A program made the position numbers and the translations under genes. From assembly GCA_963703855.1 (NCBI GenBank), contig CAVPFW010000003.1, positions 62,001-126,000 of the forward strand: a stretch of 64,000 nt of DNA, read 5' to 3'. This stretch comes from AP-15 sp963703855. GTDB taxonomy: Bacteria > Pseudomonadota > Alphaproteobacteria > ATCC43930 > CGMCC-115725. The notes below the pieces were generated by a model. That model did not search any database. It saw only the letters and a list, made by a program, of their open reading frames with translations, and was not told where the DNA came from. Shown one piece after another: positions 36,354 to 45,506 of the stretch; the first letter of the stretch is position 1, and each line of letters begins with the position of its first letter.

Positions 36354-36859
36354 TCAGCCTTGCGGACCGGTTGCCTCGGGTAGACGCCCCAACCGGCCGG
36401 CCGCTGCGGCGATGCGCTGGATCACGGCGGGGCGCGCCGTTGCGACTTGCCCTTGCTCGAAGGCGACGACCGTCAGGCCGGCAAAGGCCGCGAGCAATTC
36501 GCCCGGGCGCAGCAGGAAATCGCGGTTCTGGGGCAGCCGAAGCGCTTGTTGCCGAAGGCGAAGGTTTCGTAGATCAGAGTTCCGCCGGGGGCGAGCGCCC
36601 GGCCGATCGCGGTCAGCAGCGGCCGATACAGGTGATTGGTCACGACGACCCCGTCATAACCGCCGCCGAGAGGCCAGTCTGCAGCGCTTTCGAGGTCGAT
36701 CTCGACGATCCCGCAGCCCGGACCGGCAAAGCGCAGCAATTCAGAAGCGTCGCGGTCGACGGCGCGAACGGCAAAGCCGCGCTCGCGCCGCAGCCGCACA
36801 TGGCGTCCGCCCCCGGCCGCAAGGTCGAGCACGAGCCTGCCCGGCTTGACCAGCGCCAA
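36354..36859 (-). pseudogene. Class I SAM-dependent methyltransferase, frameshifted
   Basis: The first frame (from 36859) gives ALVKPGRLVLDLAAGGGRHV (SAM motif I, with Ala for the usual Cys), VRAVDRDASELL and GGTLIYETFAFGNKRFG. After FG the homologous continuation is in the next frame: LPQNRDFLLRPGELLAAFAG, then VVAFEQGQVATARPAVIQRI, ending at a TGA at 36354. Adding one C after GGC (near 36528) restores one open frame. No good start codon is visible either; the in-frame sequence continues upstream as SVWVERF before the TTG used here. Probably a small TehB-like methyltransferase, broken or mis-sequenced. Confidence 0.72.
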
Positions 36860-36987
36860 AAACCGCTCGACCCAAACCGATGGCGGATCCGACGAACCTC
36901 GATGGTGCGGTGTTTTTCAACATTATCGCCGGAGAATTGCTAACGCCGAGGCTGCCGGTGTAGAACCCCGGTCAGGAGGTTGTTCCG

Positions 36988-37401
36988 ATGATTTTGTTCG
37001 CCTTGCGCTGCGCTCGCGACCACGAATTCGAGGGATGGTTTCGCGACGGCGACGCGTTCGAGGCGCAGCGCGCGGCCGGCGAGATCGCCTGCCCTCATTG
37101 CGGCGACACCTCGGTCGAAAAGGCGGTGATGGCGCCGCGTCTCGGACGCTCCCGCGAGGCGCCGCCGCCAGCGCTGGTGATGGCCCGGATGCGCAAAGCG
37201 CTAGTCGAGATGCGCCGGCAGGTCGAGTCCCATTGCGACTACGTCGGCAACCGTTTTGCCGAGGAAGCTCGGCGCATTCATTATGGCGAGGCCGATCCGC
37301 ACGGCATCTACGGCGAGGCGAGCGACGCCGAATCGCGCGATCTGGCCGATGAGGGGATCAGCTTCGGCCAGATCCCGTGGATCCCGTCCAGCGACGCGTG
37401 A
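36988..37401 (+). CDS. DUF1178 family protein
   Basis: A 137-residue conserved protein of unknown function. It shows the family start MILFALRCARDHEFEGWF, a CxxC pair that may bind zinc (IACPHCGDTSVEKAVMAP), the central CDYVGNRFAEEARRIHYGE and the end GEASDAESRDLADEGI. The start ATG has CAGGAGG about 8 bases upstream. It lies between the broken methyltransferase and ubiG. Confidence 0.92.
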   Translation: MILFALRCARDHEFEGWFRDGDAFEAQRAAGEIACPHCGDTSVEKAVMAPRLGRSREAPPPALVMARMRKALVEMRRQVESHCDYVGNRFAEEARRIHYGEADPHGIYGEASDAESRDLADEGISFGQIPWIPSSDA

Positions 37402-37418
37402 AAATGCGCGGCAGCGCC

Positions 37419-38159
37419 TCACTGCCGCACCGCCATCACGAGATAGTTGACTTCGATATCCTGTGACAGCACCCACTCGCCACGGCGCGGATCGTAGCCG
37501 ACACCGGCGATTTCGGTCGCATGGAGGCGGTTGCGGCGCAGGCCGAGGATCAATTCGGACGGGCGTAAAAACTTGCGCCAGTCATGGGTGCCCCGCGGCA
37601 GCCAGCCGAGGACGTATTCGGCGCCGACGATCGCCAGCGCGAAAGATCGGGCGGTTCGATTGAGGGTAGCGACGATGAGAGCCCCTCGCGGGTTCGCCAG
37701 CAGCCCCAGAGATCGCCAGAAGAGGTCGGGATCAGCGACGTGCTCGATCACTTCGAGCGCCAATACGGCGTCGAAACGCTCGCCAGAGGCGGCCATCAAT
37801 TCGGCGGTGGCGACCCGGTAGTCGATCTCGAGCCCGGCCGCTTGCGCGTGCGTCCGCGCCGCGGCGACTGTTTCCGTCCCCCCATCGACACCGGTCACGC
37901 TAAAGCCCAGACGCGCCATCGGCTCAGCCACGAGCCCGCCGCCGCACCCGATGTCGAGCAGGGTAAGCCCGGTGAACGGCCGCACCAGGCCGGGATCGCG
38001 CCGGAAATGCGCCTGAAGCCGCGAACGGATGAAGCCGAGCCGGCTCGGATTGAGCCGGTGCAGCGCCCGGAAACTTCCCTCGGGGTCCCACCAGGCATCG
38101 GCTTGCGCGGCAAACCGGCCGAGCTCTTCGGCATCAACCGTGGTGCCACTCGCGTGCAC
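37419..38159 (-). CDS. ubiG: Bifunctional ubiquinone biosynthesis O-methyltransferase
   Basis: A 246-residue SAM-dependent methyltransferase that makes two O-methylations in ubiquinone synthesis. Motifs: AEELGRFAAQADAWWDPEG (family start), RPFTGLTLLDIGCGGGLVAE (SAM motif I), VLALEVIEHVADPDLFW and FLRPSELILGLR. The GTG at 38159 is chosen because GGGGAG lies 8 bases upstream and the protein then begins like the family; a frame 47 codons longer is open. It is divergent from lysC, and fits with the COQ10-like gene at 4370 in a ubiquinone-using organism. Confidence 0.93.
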   Translation of the reverse strand: MHASGTTVDAEELGRFAAQADAWWDPEGSFRALHRLNPSRLGFIRSRLQAHFRRDPGLVRPFTGLTLLDIGCGGGLVAEPMARLGFSVTGVDGGTETVAAARTHAQAAGLEIDYRVATAELMAASGERFDAVLALEVIEHVADPDLFWRSLGLLANPRGALIVATLNRTARSFALAIVGAEYVLGWLPRGTHDWRKFLRPSELILGLRRNRLHATEIAGVGYDPRRGEWVLSQDIEVNYLVMAVRQ

Positions 38160-38266
38160 GGTTCGATCTCCCCTTCGATCCTTCGCTCGGATGGCCGGAT
38201 CACTCGGAAAGGAGTATGTGATCGGGCTCGCAACGCGGCAACTGCTCAGATGGTGTTCAGCGGGAC

Positions 38267-39487
38267 ATGGCGCGCCTCGTGCAAAAGTTCGGCGGCACAT
38301 CGCTTGCCGACATAGCGAGAATTAAGAATGTCGCCCGACGCGTCGGAAGCGAAGTCGAGGCCGGGAACGAGGTGGCGGTCGTCGTCTCGGCGATGGCCGG
38401 GGTGACCAACCAGCTCGTCGACTGGACGCACGAGACGAGCCGACTGCACGACGCCCGCGAATACGACGTTGTCGTTTCTTCCGGCGAGCAGGTGACCGCC
38501 GGCCTGCTGGCTCTCGCGCTGCAGGATCTCGGGATCGACGCGCGCTCATGGCTTGGCTGGCAGATCCCGATCCGCACCTACGGGGTGCACGGCAAGGCGC
38601 GCATCGAGGCCATTGATGTGACCGAGATCAGTCGCCACCTGGGCCGAGGCCAGGTCGCTGTCATGGCGGGGTTCCAGGGGATCGATCGGAGCGGGCGGAT
38701 CACGACCCTTGGCCGGGGCGGCTCCGACACCTCGGCCGTGGCGCTCGCGGCGGCGCTCAACGCCGACCGCTGCGATATCTTCACCGACGTCGACGGCGTC
38801 TACACAAGCGATCCGCGGATCGTTGCGAAGGCGCGCAAGCTCAGTAGAATAACTTACGAAGAAATGCTGGAGATGGCCTCTCAGGGCGCCAAGGTACTGC
38901 AGACGCGCTCGGTCGAGCTGGCGATGAACCACCGGGTGCGGGTCCAGGTGCTGTCGAGCTTTGTCGACACCCCCGGAACCCTCGTGGTCGACGAGGAAGA
39001 GATCGTGGAACAACAAATAGTGAGCGGCATCGCCTACAGCCGCGACGAAGCCAAGATCACGGTGCAGAAAGTGGCCGACCGTCCGGGCGTCGCGGCGGCC
39101 ATCTTCGGCCCGCTCGCCGACAACGCGATCAATGTCGACATGATCGTGCAGAACGTCTCGGAGGACGGGCTCGCCGACCTCACCTTTACCGTGGCGAGGG
39201 CCGACCTCGAGCGCGCCGTATCGGTGTTGGAGGAACGCCGCGCGCTGCTCGGGTTCGCGGCGCTGAAGCCCGATTCGAACGTGGTCAAGATCTCGGTGAT
39301 CGGCGTCGGCATGCGCAGCCATGCCGGGGTCGCCAAGCAGATGTTTCAGACGCTCTCCGAAAAGGGGATCAATATTCAGGTGATTTCGACCTCTGAAATC
39401 AAGGTCAGCGTGCTGATCGCCGCCGAATACACCGAGCTCGCCCTGCGGGCGCTGCACAGTGCCTATGGGCTCGACGCCAAAGAATGA
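38267..39487 (+). CDS. lysC: Aspartate kinase
   Basis: A 406-residue enzyme that phosphorylates aspartate, opening the lysine/threonine/methionine pathway. The catalytic part starts LVQKFGGTSLADIARIKNVA and has FTDVDGVYTSDPR and EEMLEMASQGAKVLQTRSVE. Residues about 265-406 are two ACT domains for feedback inhibition (AKITVQKVADRPGVAAAIFG, SVIGVGMRSHAGVAKQMF). Its stop overlaps the next start (ATGA), so it is coupled to the following gene. Confidence 0.97.
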   Translation: MARLVQKFGGTSLADIARIKNVARRVGSEVEAGNEVAVVVSAMAGVTNQLVDWTHETSRLHDAREYDVVVSSGEQVTAGLLALALQDLGIDARSWLGWQIPIRTYGVHGKARIEAIDVTEISRHLGRGQVAVMAGFQGIDRSGRITTLGRGGSDTSAVALAAALNADRCDIFTDVDGVYTSDPRIVAKARKLSRITYEEMLEMASQGAKVLQTRSVELAMNHRVRVQVLSSFVDTPGTLVVDEEEIVEQQIVSGIAYSRDEAKITVQKVADRPGVAAAIFGPLADNAINVDMIVQNVSEDGLADLTFTVARADLERAVSVLEERRALLGFAALKPDSNVVKISVIGVGMRSHAGVAKQMFQTLSEKGINIQVISTSEIKVSVLIAAEYTELALRALHSAYGLDAKE

Positions 39488-40635
39488 CCGAGGGCATCGC
39501 CGCGGCGGAAATTGCAGCAGGCGGGGAAGGCGCACCGAGCGGGGAGGGTTCCGCGGGCAACCCTCTTCGTGCCGAGCTCGACCGGTTATGGGCACGCGGC
39601 CGGGCTGTGCTCGGTTGCGATTTCGCGATTATGGGCGGTGCGATGACTTGGGTCTCGGAGCGCAATCTCGTCGCGGCCATCACCAACGCCGGCGGCTTCG
39701 GGGTGATTGCCTCGGGATCGATGTCGCCGGCGCTGCTATCCGCCGAAATCGCCGCGACCAGGGTGCTGACCGAACGGCCTTTCGGGGTCAACCTGATCAC
39801 CTTGCATCCACGGCTGCTCGAGCTGATCGACGTCTGCGCAGCCCATCGCGTCGGCCATGTGGTGCTGGCCGGCGGCCTGCCGCGCGGCGCCGCGATGAAC
39901 CGCATCAAACACAGCGGCGCGCGGGTCTTCTGCTTTGCCCCCGCGCTCGGCTTCGCGCGCAAGCTTGCGCGCATGGGCGCCGACGCGATCATCATCGAGG
40001 GCAGCGAGGCGGGCGGGCATGTCGGGCCGGTTTCGACCGGGGTATTGGCACAGGAGATCCTGCCGCATTTGCCTGAGGTTCCGGTGTTCGTCGCCGGGGG
40101 CATCGGGCGCGGCGAGGCAATGCTGGCCTATCTCGAAATGGGCGCAGCCGGCGTCCAGCTCGGCACCCGCTTTGTCTGCGCTGAGGAATCGATCGCCCAT
40201 CCGCGCTTCAAGCAAGCCTTCATCCGCGCCGCGGCGCGCGATGCCGTGGCTTCGCTCCAGCTCGATCCTCGTTTTCCGGTGATCCCGGTCCGGGCGCTCG
40301 CGAACCCCGCGACCGAGCGGTTTATCGCTGTGCAGCGTGAGGTCATCGGTCGGTGTGCGCGCGGTGAGCTGTCGCAGAAGGCGGCGCAATTGGAGATCGA
40401 GCATTTCTGGGCGGGCGCCTTGCGCCGCGCCGTGATCGAGGGCGACATCGAAGCGGGCTCGTTGATGGCCGGGCAGAGCGTCGGTTTTGTGACGCGGGAG
40501 CAAAGCACCGCCGAGATCCTGGAGGAGCTGATCGGACAGGCGGTCGCGATGCTCGCCGCCCGGAGCGGAAGCATGCAGCGCGCGTTGTCTTTGTCTCGCC
40601 CAGCTGCGCCGGAGAGCCGGGGTGCGCCAGAATGA
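39484..40635 (+). CDS. Nitronate monooxygenase / FabK-like flavoprotein
   Basis: A 383-residue FMN-dependent TIM-barrel protein of the 2-nitropropane dioxygenase family, which includes nitronate monooxygenases and FabK enoyl-ACP reductases. Visible parts: FAIMGGAMTWVSERNLVAAI, AGGFGVIASGSMSP, IIIEGSEAGGHVGPVS (the catalytic His), VFVAGGIGRGEAMLAYLEMG and GVQLGTRFVCAEES. It overlaps lysC and ptsP by ATGA on both sides, so all three are one operon. Which activity applies cannot be told. Confidence 0.88.
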   Translation: MTEGIAAAEIAAGGEGAPSGEGSAGNPLRAELDRLWARGRAVLGCDFAIMGGAMTWVSERNLVAAITNAGGFGVIASGSMSPALLSAEIAATRVLTERPFGVNLITLHPRLLELIDVCAAHRVGHVVLAGGLPRGAAMNRIKHSGARVFCFAPALGFARKLARMGADAIIIEGSEAGGHVGPVSTGVLAQEILPHLPEVPVFVAGGIGRGEAMLAYLEMGAAGVQLGTRFVCAEESIAHPRFKQAFIRAAARDAVASLQLDPRFPVIPVRALANPATERFIAVQREVIGRCARGELSQKAAQLEIEHFWAGALRRAVIEGDIEAGSLMAGQSVGFVTREQSTAEILEELIGQAVAMLAARSGSMQRALSLSRPAAPESRGAPE

Positions 40636-42920
40636 CCGAGGCTCGAACGACCGAGGTCCCCGGCAGCATCAGCGGAACCCGCCGGCTGCTGCGCCGCTTG
40701 CGCGACGTCATGGCGGGCTCCGCCAGCGCGCAGGAGCGGCTCGATCGGATCGTTCGCATCGTCGCGGCGGAGATGGTCGCCGAGGTCTGCTCGGCCTATA
40801 TCATGCGCGCGGGCGAAGTTCTTGAACTGTTCGCCACCGAGGGGTTGCGATCCGAGGCCGTGCACCGCACCAGACTTCGCGTTGGCGAAGAACTCGTAGG
40901 GCTGATCGCGGCGACGGCACGTCCGCTCGCACTGGCCGACGCCCAGGCGCACCCCGAATTCGCATACCGGCCGGAAACCGGCGAGGAAATCTATCACTCG
41001 CTGATGGGCGTGCCGATCTTGCGCGGCGGGCGCGTCCTCGGCGTGCTGGTCACGCAGAACCGGACCTTGCGTCATTATGATGATGACGAGATCGAGATAT
41101 TGCAGACGATCGCGATGATCGTCGCCGAGCTGGTCGCCGGCGGCGAGCTCGTGAACCCGCTCGAGGTCGCGCAGAGCCCCGCCGGGGGGATGCTCCCAGT
41201 CCGGCTCACCGGTGCTCGGCTCAATCCCGGGCTGGCGATCGGACCGGCCGTGCTGCACGAACCTCGGCTGGCGATCCGGCAGGTTATCGCAGAAGATATC
41301 GCCGCCGAGATCGAACGCCTGCGGAAGGCGACAGCGGCTATGCGCGAGTCGGTCGACCAGCTGGTCGCGGCCAGCCGGGGGCTCGGCGCCGGCGAGCACC
41401 GCGACGTGATCGAGACCTACCGCATGTTTGCTGCCGACCGCGGCTGGATCGCCCGCATCGCCGATGCGATCCGCAGCGGCCTGACCGCCGAGGCAGCGGT
41501 GCAGAAGATCCGCGAAGAAACCAGCACCCGAATGGCGCAGGTCAGCGACCCGTATCTCCGCGAGCGCCTGGTCGATCTCGAGGATCTCGCCAACCGTCTG
41601 CAGCAGCATTTATCGAACCGGCCCTCGAGCGCCGCATGGGCCGATCTGCCGCCCGAGTTTATCCTGATCGCCCGTGCAATGGGGCCGGCCGAGCTGTTGG
41701 ATTACGTCCAGCGCCGGATCATCGGCCTCGTGCTCGAGGAAGGCTCGCCAACGGCGCATGTAGCGATCGTCGCGCGTGCCCTCAACATCCCGGTCGTCGG
41801 CCGGGTCGATAATGCGACCAGCCGGATCGGGAGCGGCGATATCGTCATCGTCGATGGCGATCACGCTCAGATCCTGATCCGGCCAAGCGAGGATATCCAG
41901 CAAGCGGCGGCGGCAACGGTCGAGGCGCGAACCCGCCGGCGCGTGCTCCACGACAGCCTGCGCAGCGCGCCCGCGACCACACGCGATGGGGTCGGGATCA
42001 AGTTGTTGCTGAACGCTGGGCTGCTGCTCGACATGTCGCAACTGGCGGCAACCGGGGCGGAAGGAGTCGGGCTGTTTCGCACCGAGATTCCGTTCATGGT
42101 GCGCGACACCTTTCCGGCGGTCGACGACCAGACCGAATTCTACCGCAGCGTCTTCGAGCACGCAGGCAGCCGCCCGGTCGTGTTCCGCACCCTGGATATC
42201 GGCGGCGACAAGCTGCTGCCCTATCTGCCGCATGCGGCTGAGGACAATCCGGCAATGGGCTGGCGAGCGATCCGCATCGGGCTCGACCGGCCGGCGATGC
42301 TGCGGGAGCAGCTGCGCGCGCTGGTGCGCGCCGCCGAGGGCCGCAATCTGCTCGTCAAGTTCCCGTTGATCGCCGAGATCCCCGAGCTCGAACGCGCCCG
42401 CGCGCTGCTCGATATGGAGCTGGCCCGCGCCGCCGGCGAGGGCCGGACGCCGCCGGCATCGGTCAAGATAGGCGTCATGCTGGAGGTGCCGGCATTACTG
42501 TGGCAGCTGCCGGCGCTGTGTCGGCGGATCGATTTTCTGTCGATCGGCACCAACGACCTCTTACAATTTCTGTTCGCCTGCGATCGCGGCAATCCGAGGC
42601 TCGCCGATCGCTACGACCCTCTCTCCGCGCCGATGCTGGCGCTGTTGCGTGAGGTCGTCGCGCAGACCCGCGCGTCCGCGGTGCCGCTGAGCATGTGCGG
42701 CGAGATGGCGGGCAACCCGATCGAGGCCTTGGCGCTGATCGCCCTCGGCTTCCGGACGTTGTCCATGGCCGGGACTGCCATCGGCTCGGTCAAGACGATG
42801 ATTCGCAGCCTCGACGCCGCCGCTGTCGCACAGTATGTCGACGAAATCGGCGCTCGGCCGGACCATTCGCTCAGACCCAAGCTCGAAGCTTATGCCCGTG
42901 ACCATGCCATCGCATTGTGA
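40632..42920 (+). CDS. ptsP: Phosphoenolpyruvate-protein phosphotransferase PtsP (nitrogen PTS enzyme I)
   Basis: A 762-residue regulatory enzyme I of the nitrogen phosphotransferase system. Residues 1-175 are a GAF domain (YIMRAGEVLELFATEGL, SLMGVPILRGGRVLGVL). Next are the HPr-binding and swivelling domains with the active His in GSPTAHVAIVARALNIPVVG, and the C-terminal PEP-binding barrel (GVGLFRTEIPFM, FRTLDIGGDKLLPYLP, MLEVPALLWQLP, SIGTNDLLQFLFACDRGNP, CGEMAGNPIEALAL). It passes phosphate to NPr. Coupled to the upstream gene by ATGA. Confidence 0.97.
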   Translation: MTEARTTEVPGSISGTRRLLRRLRDVMAGSASAQERLDRIVRIVAAEMVAEVCSAYIMRAGEVLELFATEGLRSEAVHRTRLRVGEELVGLIAATARPLALADAQAHPEFAYRPETGEEIYHSLMGVPILRGGRVLGVLVTQNRTLRHYDDDEIEILQTIAMIVAELVAGGELVNPLEVAQSPAGGMLPVRLTGARLNPGLAIGPAVLHEPRLAIRQVIAEDIAAEIERLRKATAAMRESVDQLVAASRGLGAGEHRDVIETYRMFAADRGWIARIADAIRSGLTAEAAVQKIREETSTRMAQVSDPYLRERLVDLEDLANRLQQHLSNRPSSAAWADLPPEFILIARAMGPAELLDYVQRRIIGLVLEEGSPTAHVAIVARALNIPVVGRVDNATSRIGSGDIVIVDGDHAQILIRPSEDIQQAAAATVEARTRRRVLHDSLRSAPATTRDGVGIKLLLNAGLLLDMSQLAATGAEGVGLFRTEIPFMVRDTFPAVDDQTEFYRSVFEHAGSRPVVFRTLDIGGDKLLPYLPHAAEDNPAMGWRAIRIGLDRPAMLREQLRALVRAAEGRNLLVKFPLIAEIPELERARALLDMELARAAGEGRTPPASVKIGVMLEVPALLWQLPALCRRIDFLSIGTNDLLQFLFACDRGNPRLADRYDPLSAPMLALLREVVAQTRASAVPLSMCGEMAGNPIEALALIALGFRTLSMAGTAIGSVKTMIRSLDAAAVAQYVDEIGARPDHSLRPKLEAYARDHAIAL

Positions 42921-43095
42921 GGGCAGGAACGCTGGCGGCCAGCTAACGATTTGTCATTGAAGTTCATGAGACCGCGCCGGGCCCATCGGGCTCATCGAAT
43001 ATGCGCAGCGCGGGCAGGAAGTCGGACGAAGTGGCCGCGTGATTGGACAAGTCGGGTTTACTTTGGTTAAGATCACGCCCTAGGGCGACCGATTG

Positions 43096-44217
43096 ATGGC
43101 TTTGTTTCAGCGGATCAAGACCCCCTTCGCGGAGAAAGGACCCGAAAGCGACGCGGCGGTCCCAGTCGGGCCGCGATCTGCGGGCGGTGTGCTGCGGCAA
43201 CAGCGCGAAGCGCTCGGCCTCGATCTCGGCGACGCCGCGGAGGCTCTTCGGATCAAGACCCCTTATCTGGCCGCGATCGAGGAGGGATGCCCGGATCGTC
43301 TTCCCGGGCCAGCTTACGCGATCGGCTTCGTGCGCGCCTACAGCGATTATCTCGGGCTCGACAGCGTCGAGATCCTGCGGCGCTTCAAGCTAGAGGCCGC
43401 GGGACTTGATGCAAAGCCCGATCTTTCGTTTCCGATGCCGCTCGGTGAGCGCAGCGTGCCGGGGGTTGGAAGCTTGCTGGTGGCGCTGATCCTGGCGATC
43501 TGCGGCTACGGGGCATGGTATTACCTGTCGACCGGCGAGCATTCGCGGCCGGAGCGCGTCACCGAAGTGCCGGTATCTCTCCTTCCGCCGAAACCCGTGC
43601 AACCCACACCCGCGCCAACCACTGCGCCGGTTGCAGCGGCTGCCCCGGCGACGAACACAAGTGGGCCCAATGGCAATCCGCCGCCAGGGCCGGTACCGTC
43701 GAGCGAGAAGCCGGCTGCGATCGAGGCTGCGGCAGCCCGAGCAGGATCACCGCCGGCCGCCGCGGCAACTCCCGTCATTCGGGCAACCTCCGCTTCGGTA
43801 GCCGGCTCGGTTTTGGCGACGCCGGCTGCCGCGTCGCAATCCGCCGTGGTTCCAGCGACGCCCGTCGCGAGTGGCCGCGATGCGGGATCGAGCCCCGGGT
43901 TGGTGGCTCCGACCGAAACGCCGCATGCCTATGGCGCCCTCGACGGGGCGGTACGGATTGTTCTGCACGCCAACGCCGACAGCTGGATTCAGGTACGCGA
44001 TGCCGATCGTGCAGTGCTGTTTACAGGTCTGCTGAAGCCCGGCGAGAGCTATCGGGTGCCGGACCGGCCCGGCGTGTCGATGCGGACCGGCAACGCCGGC
44101 GGCCTCGACGTTCTGGTCGACGGCAAGCCGGCGCCCACGCTCGGCCCGGTCGGCGCCGTGCGCAACGTCGTGCTCGATGCTCAATCTTTGGCGGCGGAGA
44201 GTGCGGTTCACAACTGA
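43096..44217 (+). CDS. RodZ-like protein: HTH, membrane helix and DUF4115 domain
   Basis: A 373-residue bitopic protein with the RodZ layout. Residues 30-105 are a HTH_25-type helix-turn-helix (LRQQREALGLDLGDAAEAL, AIGFVRAYSDYLGLD), then a single membrane helix (about 125-145, VGSLLVALILAICGYGAWYY), a long Pro/Ala-rich periplasmic linker and a C-terminal DUF4115 domain (IVLHANADSWIQVRDADRAV, GLLKPGESYRVPDRPG). RodZ links MreB to the elongasome. The ATG at 43096 is preceded directly by an in-frame TTG, also possible. Followed by ispG, the common order. Confidence 0.9.
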   Translation: MALFQRIKTPFAEKGPESDAAVPVGPRSAGGVLRQQREALGLDLGDAAEALRIKTPYLAAIEEGCPDRLPGPAYAIGFVRAYSDYLGLDSVEILRRFKLEAAGLDAKPDLSFPMPLGERSVPGVGSLLVALILAICGYGAWYYLSTGEHSRPERVTEVPVSLLPPKPVQPTPAPTTAPVAAAAPATNTSGPNGNPPPGPVPSSEKPAAIEAAAARAGSPPAAAATPVIRATSASVAGSVLATPAAASQSAVVPATPVASGRDAGSSPGLVAPTETPHAYGALDGAVRIVLHANADSWIQVRDADRAVLFTGLLKPGESYRVPDRPGVSMRTGNAGGLDVLVDGKPAPTLGPVGAVRNVVLDAQSLAAESAVHN

Positions 44218-44321
44218 GGCCGCCGGGCTTTCAGCGCTGCCGGGCTTTTGCCCGCGCCTATTGTGCGCTGCCGAAGCGGCCTATATGCGTCTTATGCGAG
44301 ATCACCCGAGCGAGGTCGAGG

Positions 44322-45455
44322 ATGAGCGTCAGGCCCTACCGTGACATCCACCGCCGCACCTGCCGAAAGATTTATGTCGGCAAGGTGCCGGTCGGCGGCG
44401 ACGCGCCGATCACGGTGCAATCGATGACCAACACGGTGACGAGCGACGTCAAGGCGACGGTCGAGCAGGTTCAGGAGCTCGAGCGCGCCGGCGCCGACAT
44501 CGTCCGGGTCTCGTGCCCCGACCAGGAATCGGCGCTGGCGCTCAAGGAGATCGTACGCCAAGCCACGGTGCCGATCGTCGCCGATATCCATTTCCACTAC
44601 AAGCGCGCGATCGAGGCGGCGGAGAGCGGTGCTGCCTGCCTGCGCATCAATCCCGGCAATATCGGCTCGTCCGGCCGCGTGCGCGAGGTGGTCAAGGCGG
44701 CGAAGGATCATGGCTGCTCGATGCGGATCGGGGTCAACGCCGGCTCGCTCGAGCGCGACCTCCTCGAGAAATATGGCGAACCCTGTCCCGAGGCCATGGT
44801 CGAGAGTGCCTTGAACCATGCCAAGATACTTGAGGACAATGATTTCTTCGAGTTCAAGATCTCGTGCAAGGCGTCCGACGTGTTTCTCGCCGTCGCCGCC
44901 TATCAGCAGTTGGCCGAGGCCTGCGACTACCCGCTCCATCTCGGGATCACCGAAGCCGGCGGCCTGCGCAGCGGCACGGTCAAATCCTCGATCGGTCTCG
45001 GCATGCTGCTGTGGTCCGGGATCGGCGACACGATCCGGGTGTCGCTGTCGGCCGACCCGGTCGAGGAGGTCAAGGCCGGGTTCGAAATGCTGAAATCCTT
45101 GAACCTGCGCCGCCGCGGCGTCACCGTGATTTCGTGCCCGTCCTGCGCGCGCCAGCAATTCGAGGTGATCAAGACCGTCGAGCGGCTCGAGGAGCGCCTC
45201 GCTCACATCACGACCCCGCTGACCGTGTCGGTGATCGGCTGCGTCGTCAACGGCCCGGGCGAGGCGCGCGAGACCGACATCGGCTTTACCGGCGGCGGCA
45301 ACGGCACCCATCAGGTCTACATCAGCGGCCTGACCGACCACCGCCTGAAGAACGCCGACATCGTGGATCACCTGGTCGAGTTGGTCGAAAAGAAAGCGGC
45401 CGAGATCGAGGCGCAACGCCAATCCGCCGAAATGCTCCTGGAACCCGCAAGGTAG
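44322..45455 (+). CDS. ispG: (E)-4-hydroxy-3-methylbut-2-enyl-diphosphate synthase
   Basis: A 377-residue iron-sulfur enzyme of the MEP isoprenoid pathway, converting methylerythritol cyclodiphosphate to HMBPP. It has the barrel start SVRPYRDIHRRTCRKIYVG and VPVGGDAPITVQSMTNT, and the three cluster cysteines in SCPSCARQ and IGCVVNGPGEARETDIG. The frame is open over the preceding gene, but the ATG at 44322 has GAGG just upstream and gives the family start. The MEP pathway also needs pyruvate, made available near the pdh step. Confidence 0.97.
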   Translation: MSVRPYRDIHRRTCRKIYVGKVPVGGDAPITVQSMTNTVTSDVKATVEQVQELERAGADIVRVSCPDQESALALKEIVRQATVPIVADIHFHYKRAIEAAESGAACLRINPGNIGSSGRVREVVKAAKDHGCSMRIGVNAGSLERDLLEKYGEPCPEAMVESALNHAKILEDNDFFEFKISCKASDVFLAVAAYQQLAEACDYPLHLGITEAGGLRSGTVKSSIGLGMLLWSGIGDTIRVSLSADPVEEVKAGFEMLKSLNLRRRGVTVISCPSCARQQFEVIKTVERLEERLAHITTPLTVSVIGCVVNGPGEARETDIGFTGGGNGTHQVYISGLTDHRLKNADIVDHLVELVEKKAAEIEAQRQSAEMLLEPAR

Positions 45456-45506
45456 CTCGGCGACCTTCTGCACCGCGTGCCCCGACACGCAGACGGCGTC
45501 GACCCT

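Noticed and set aside
42921..43095. Promoter pair before the RodZ-like gene (TTGGAC and TTAAGA)
   Set aside because: Poor -10 match and uncertain spacing; not better than chance.
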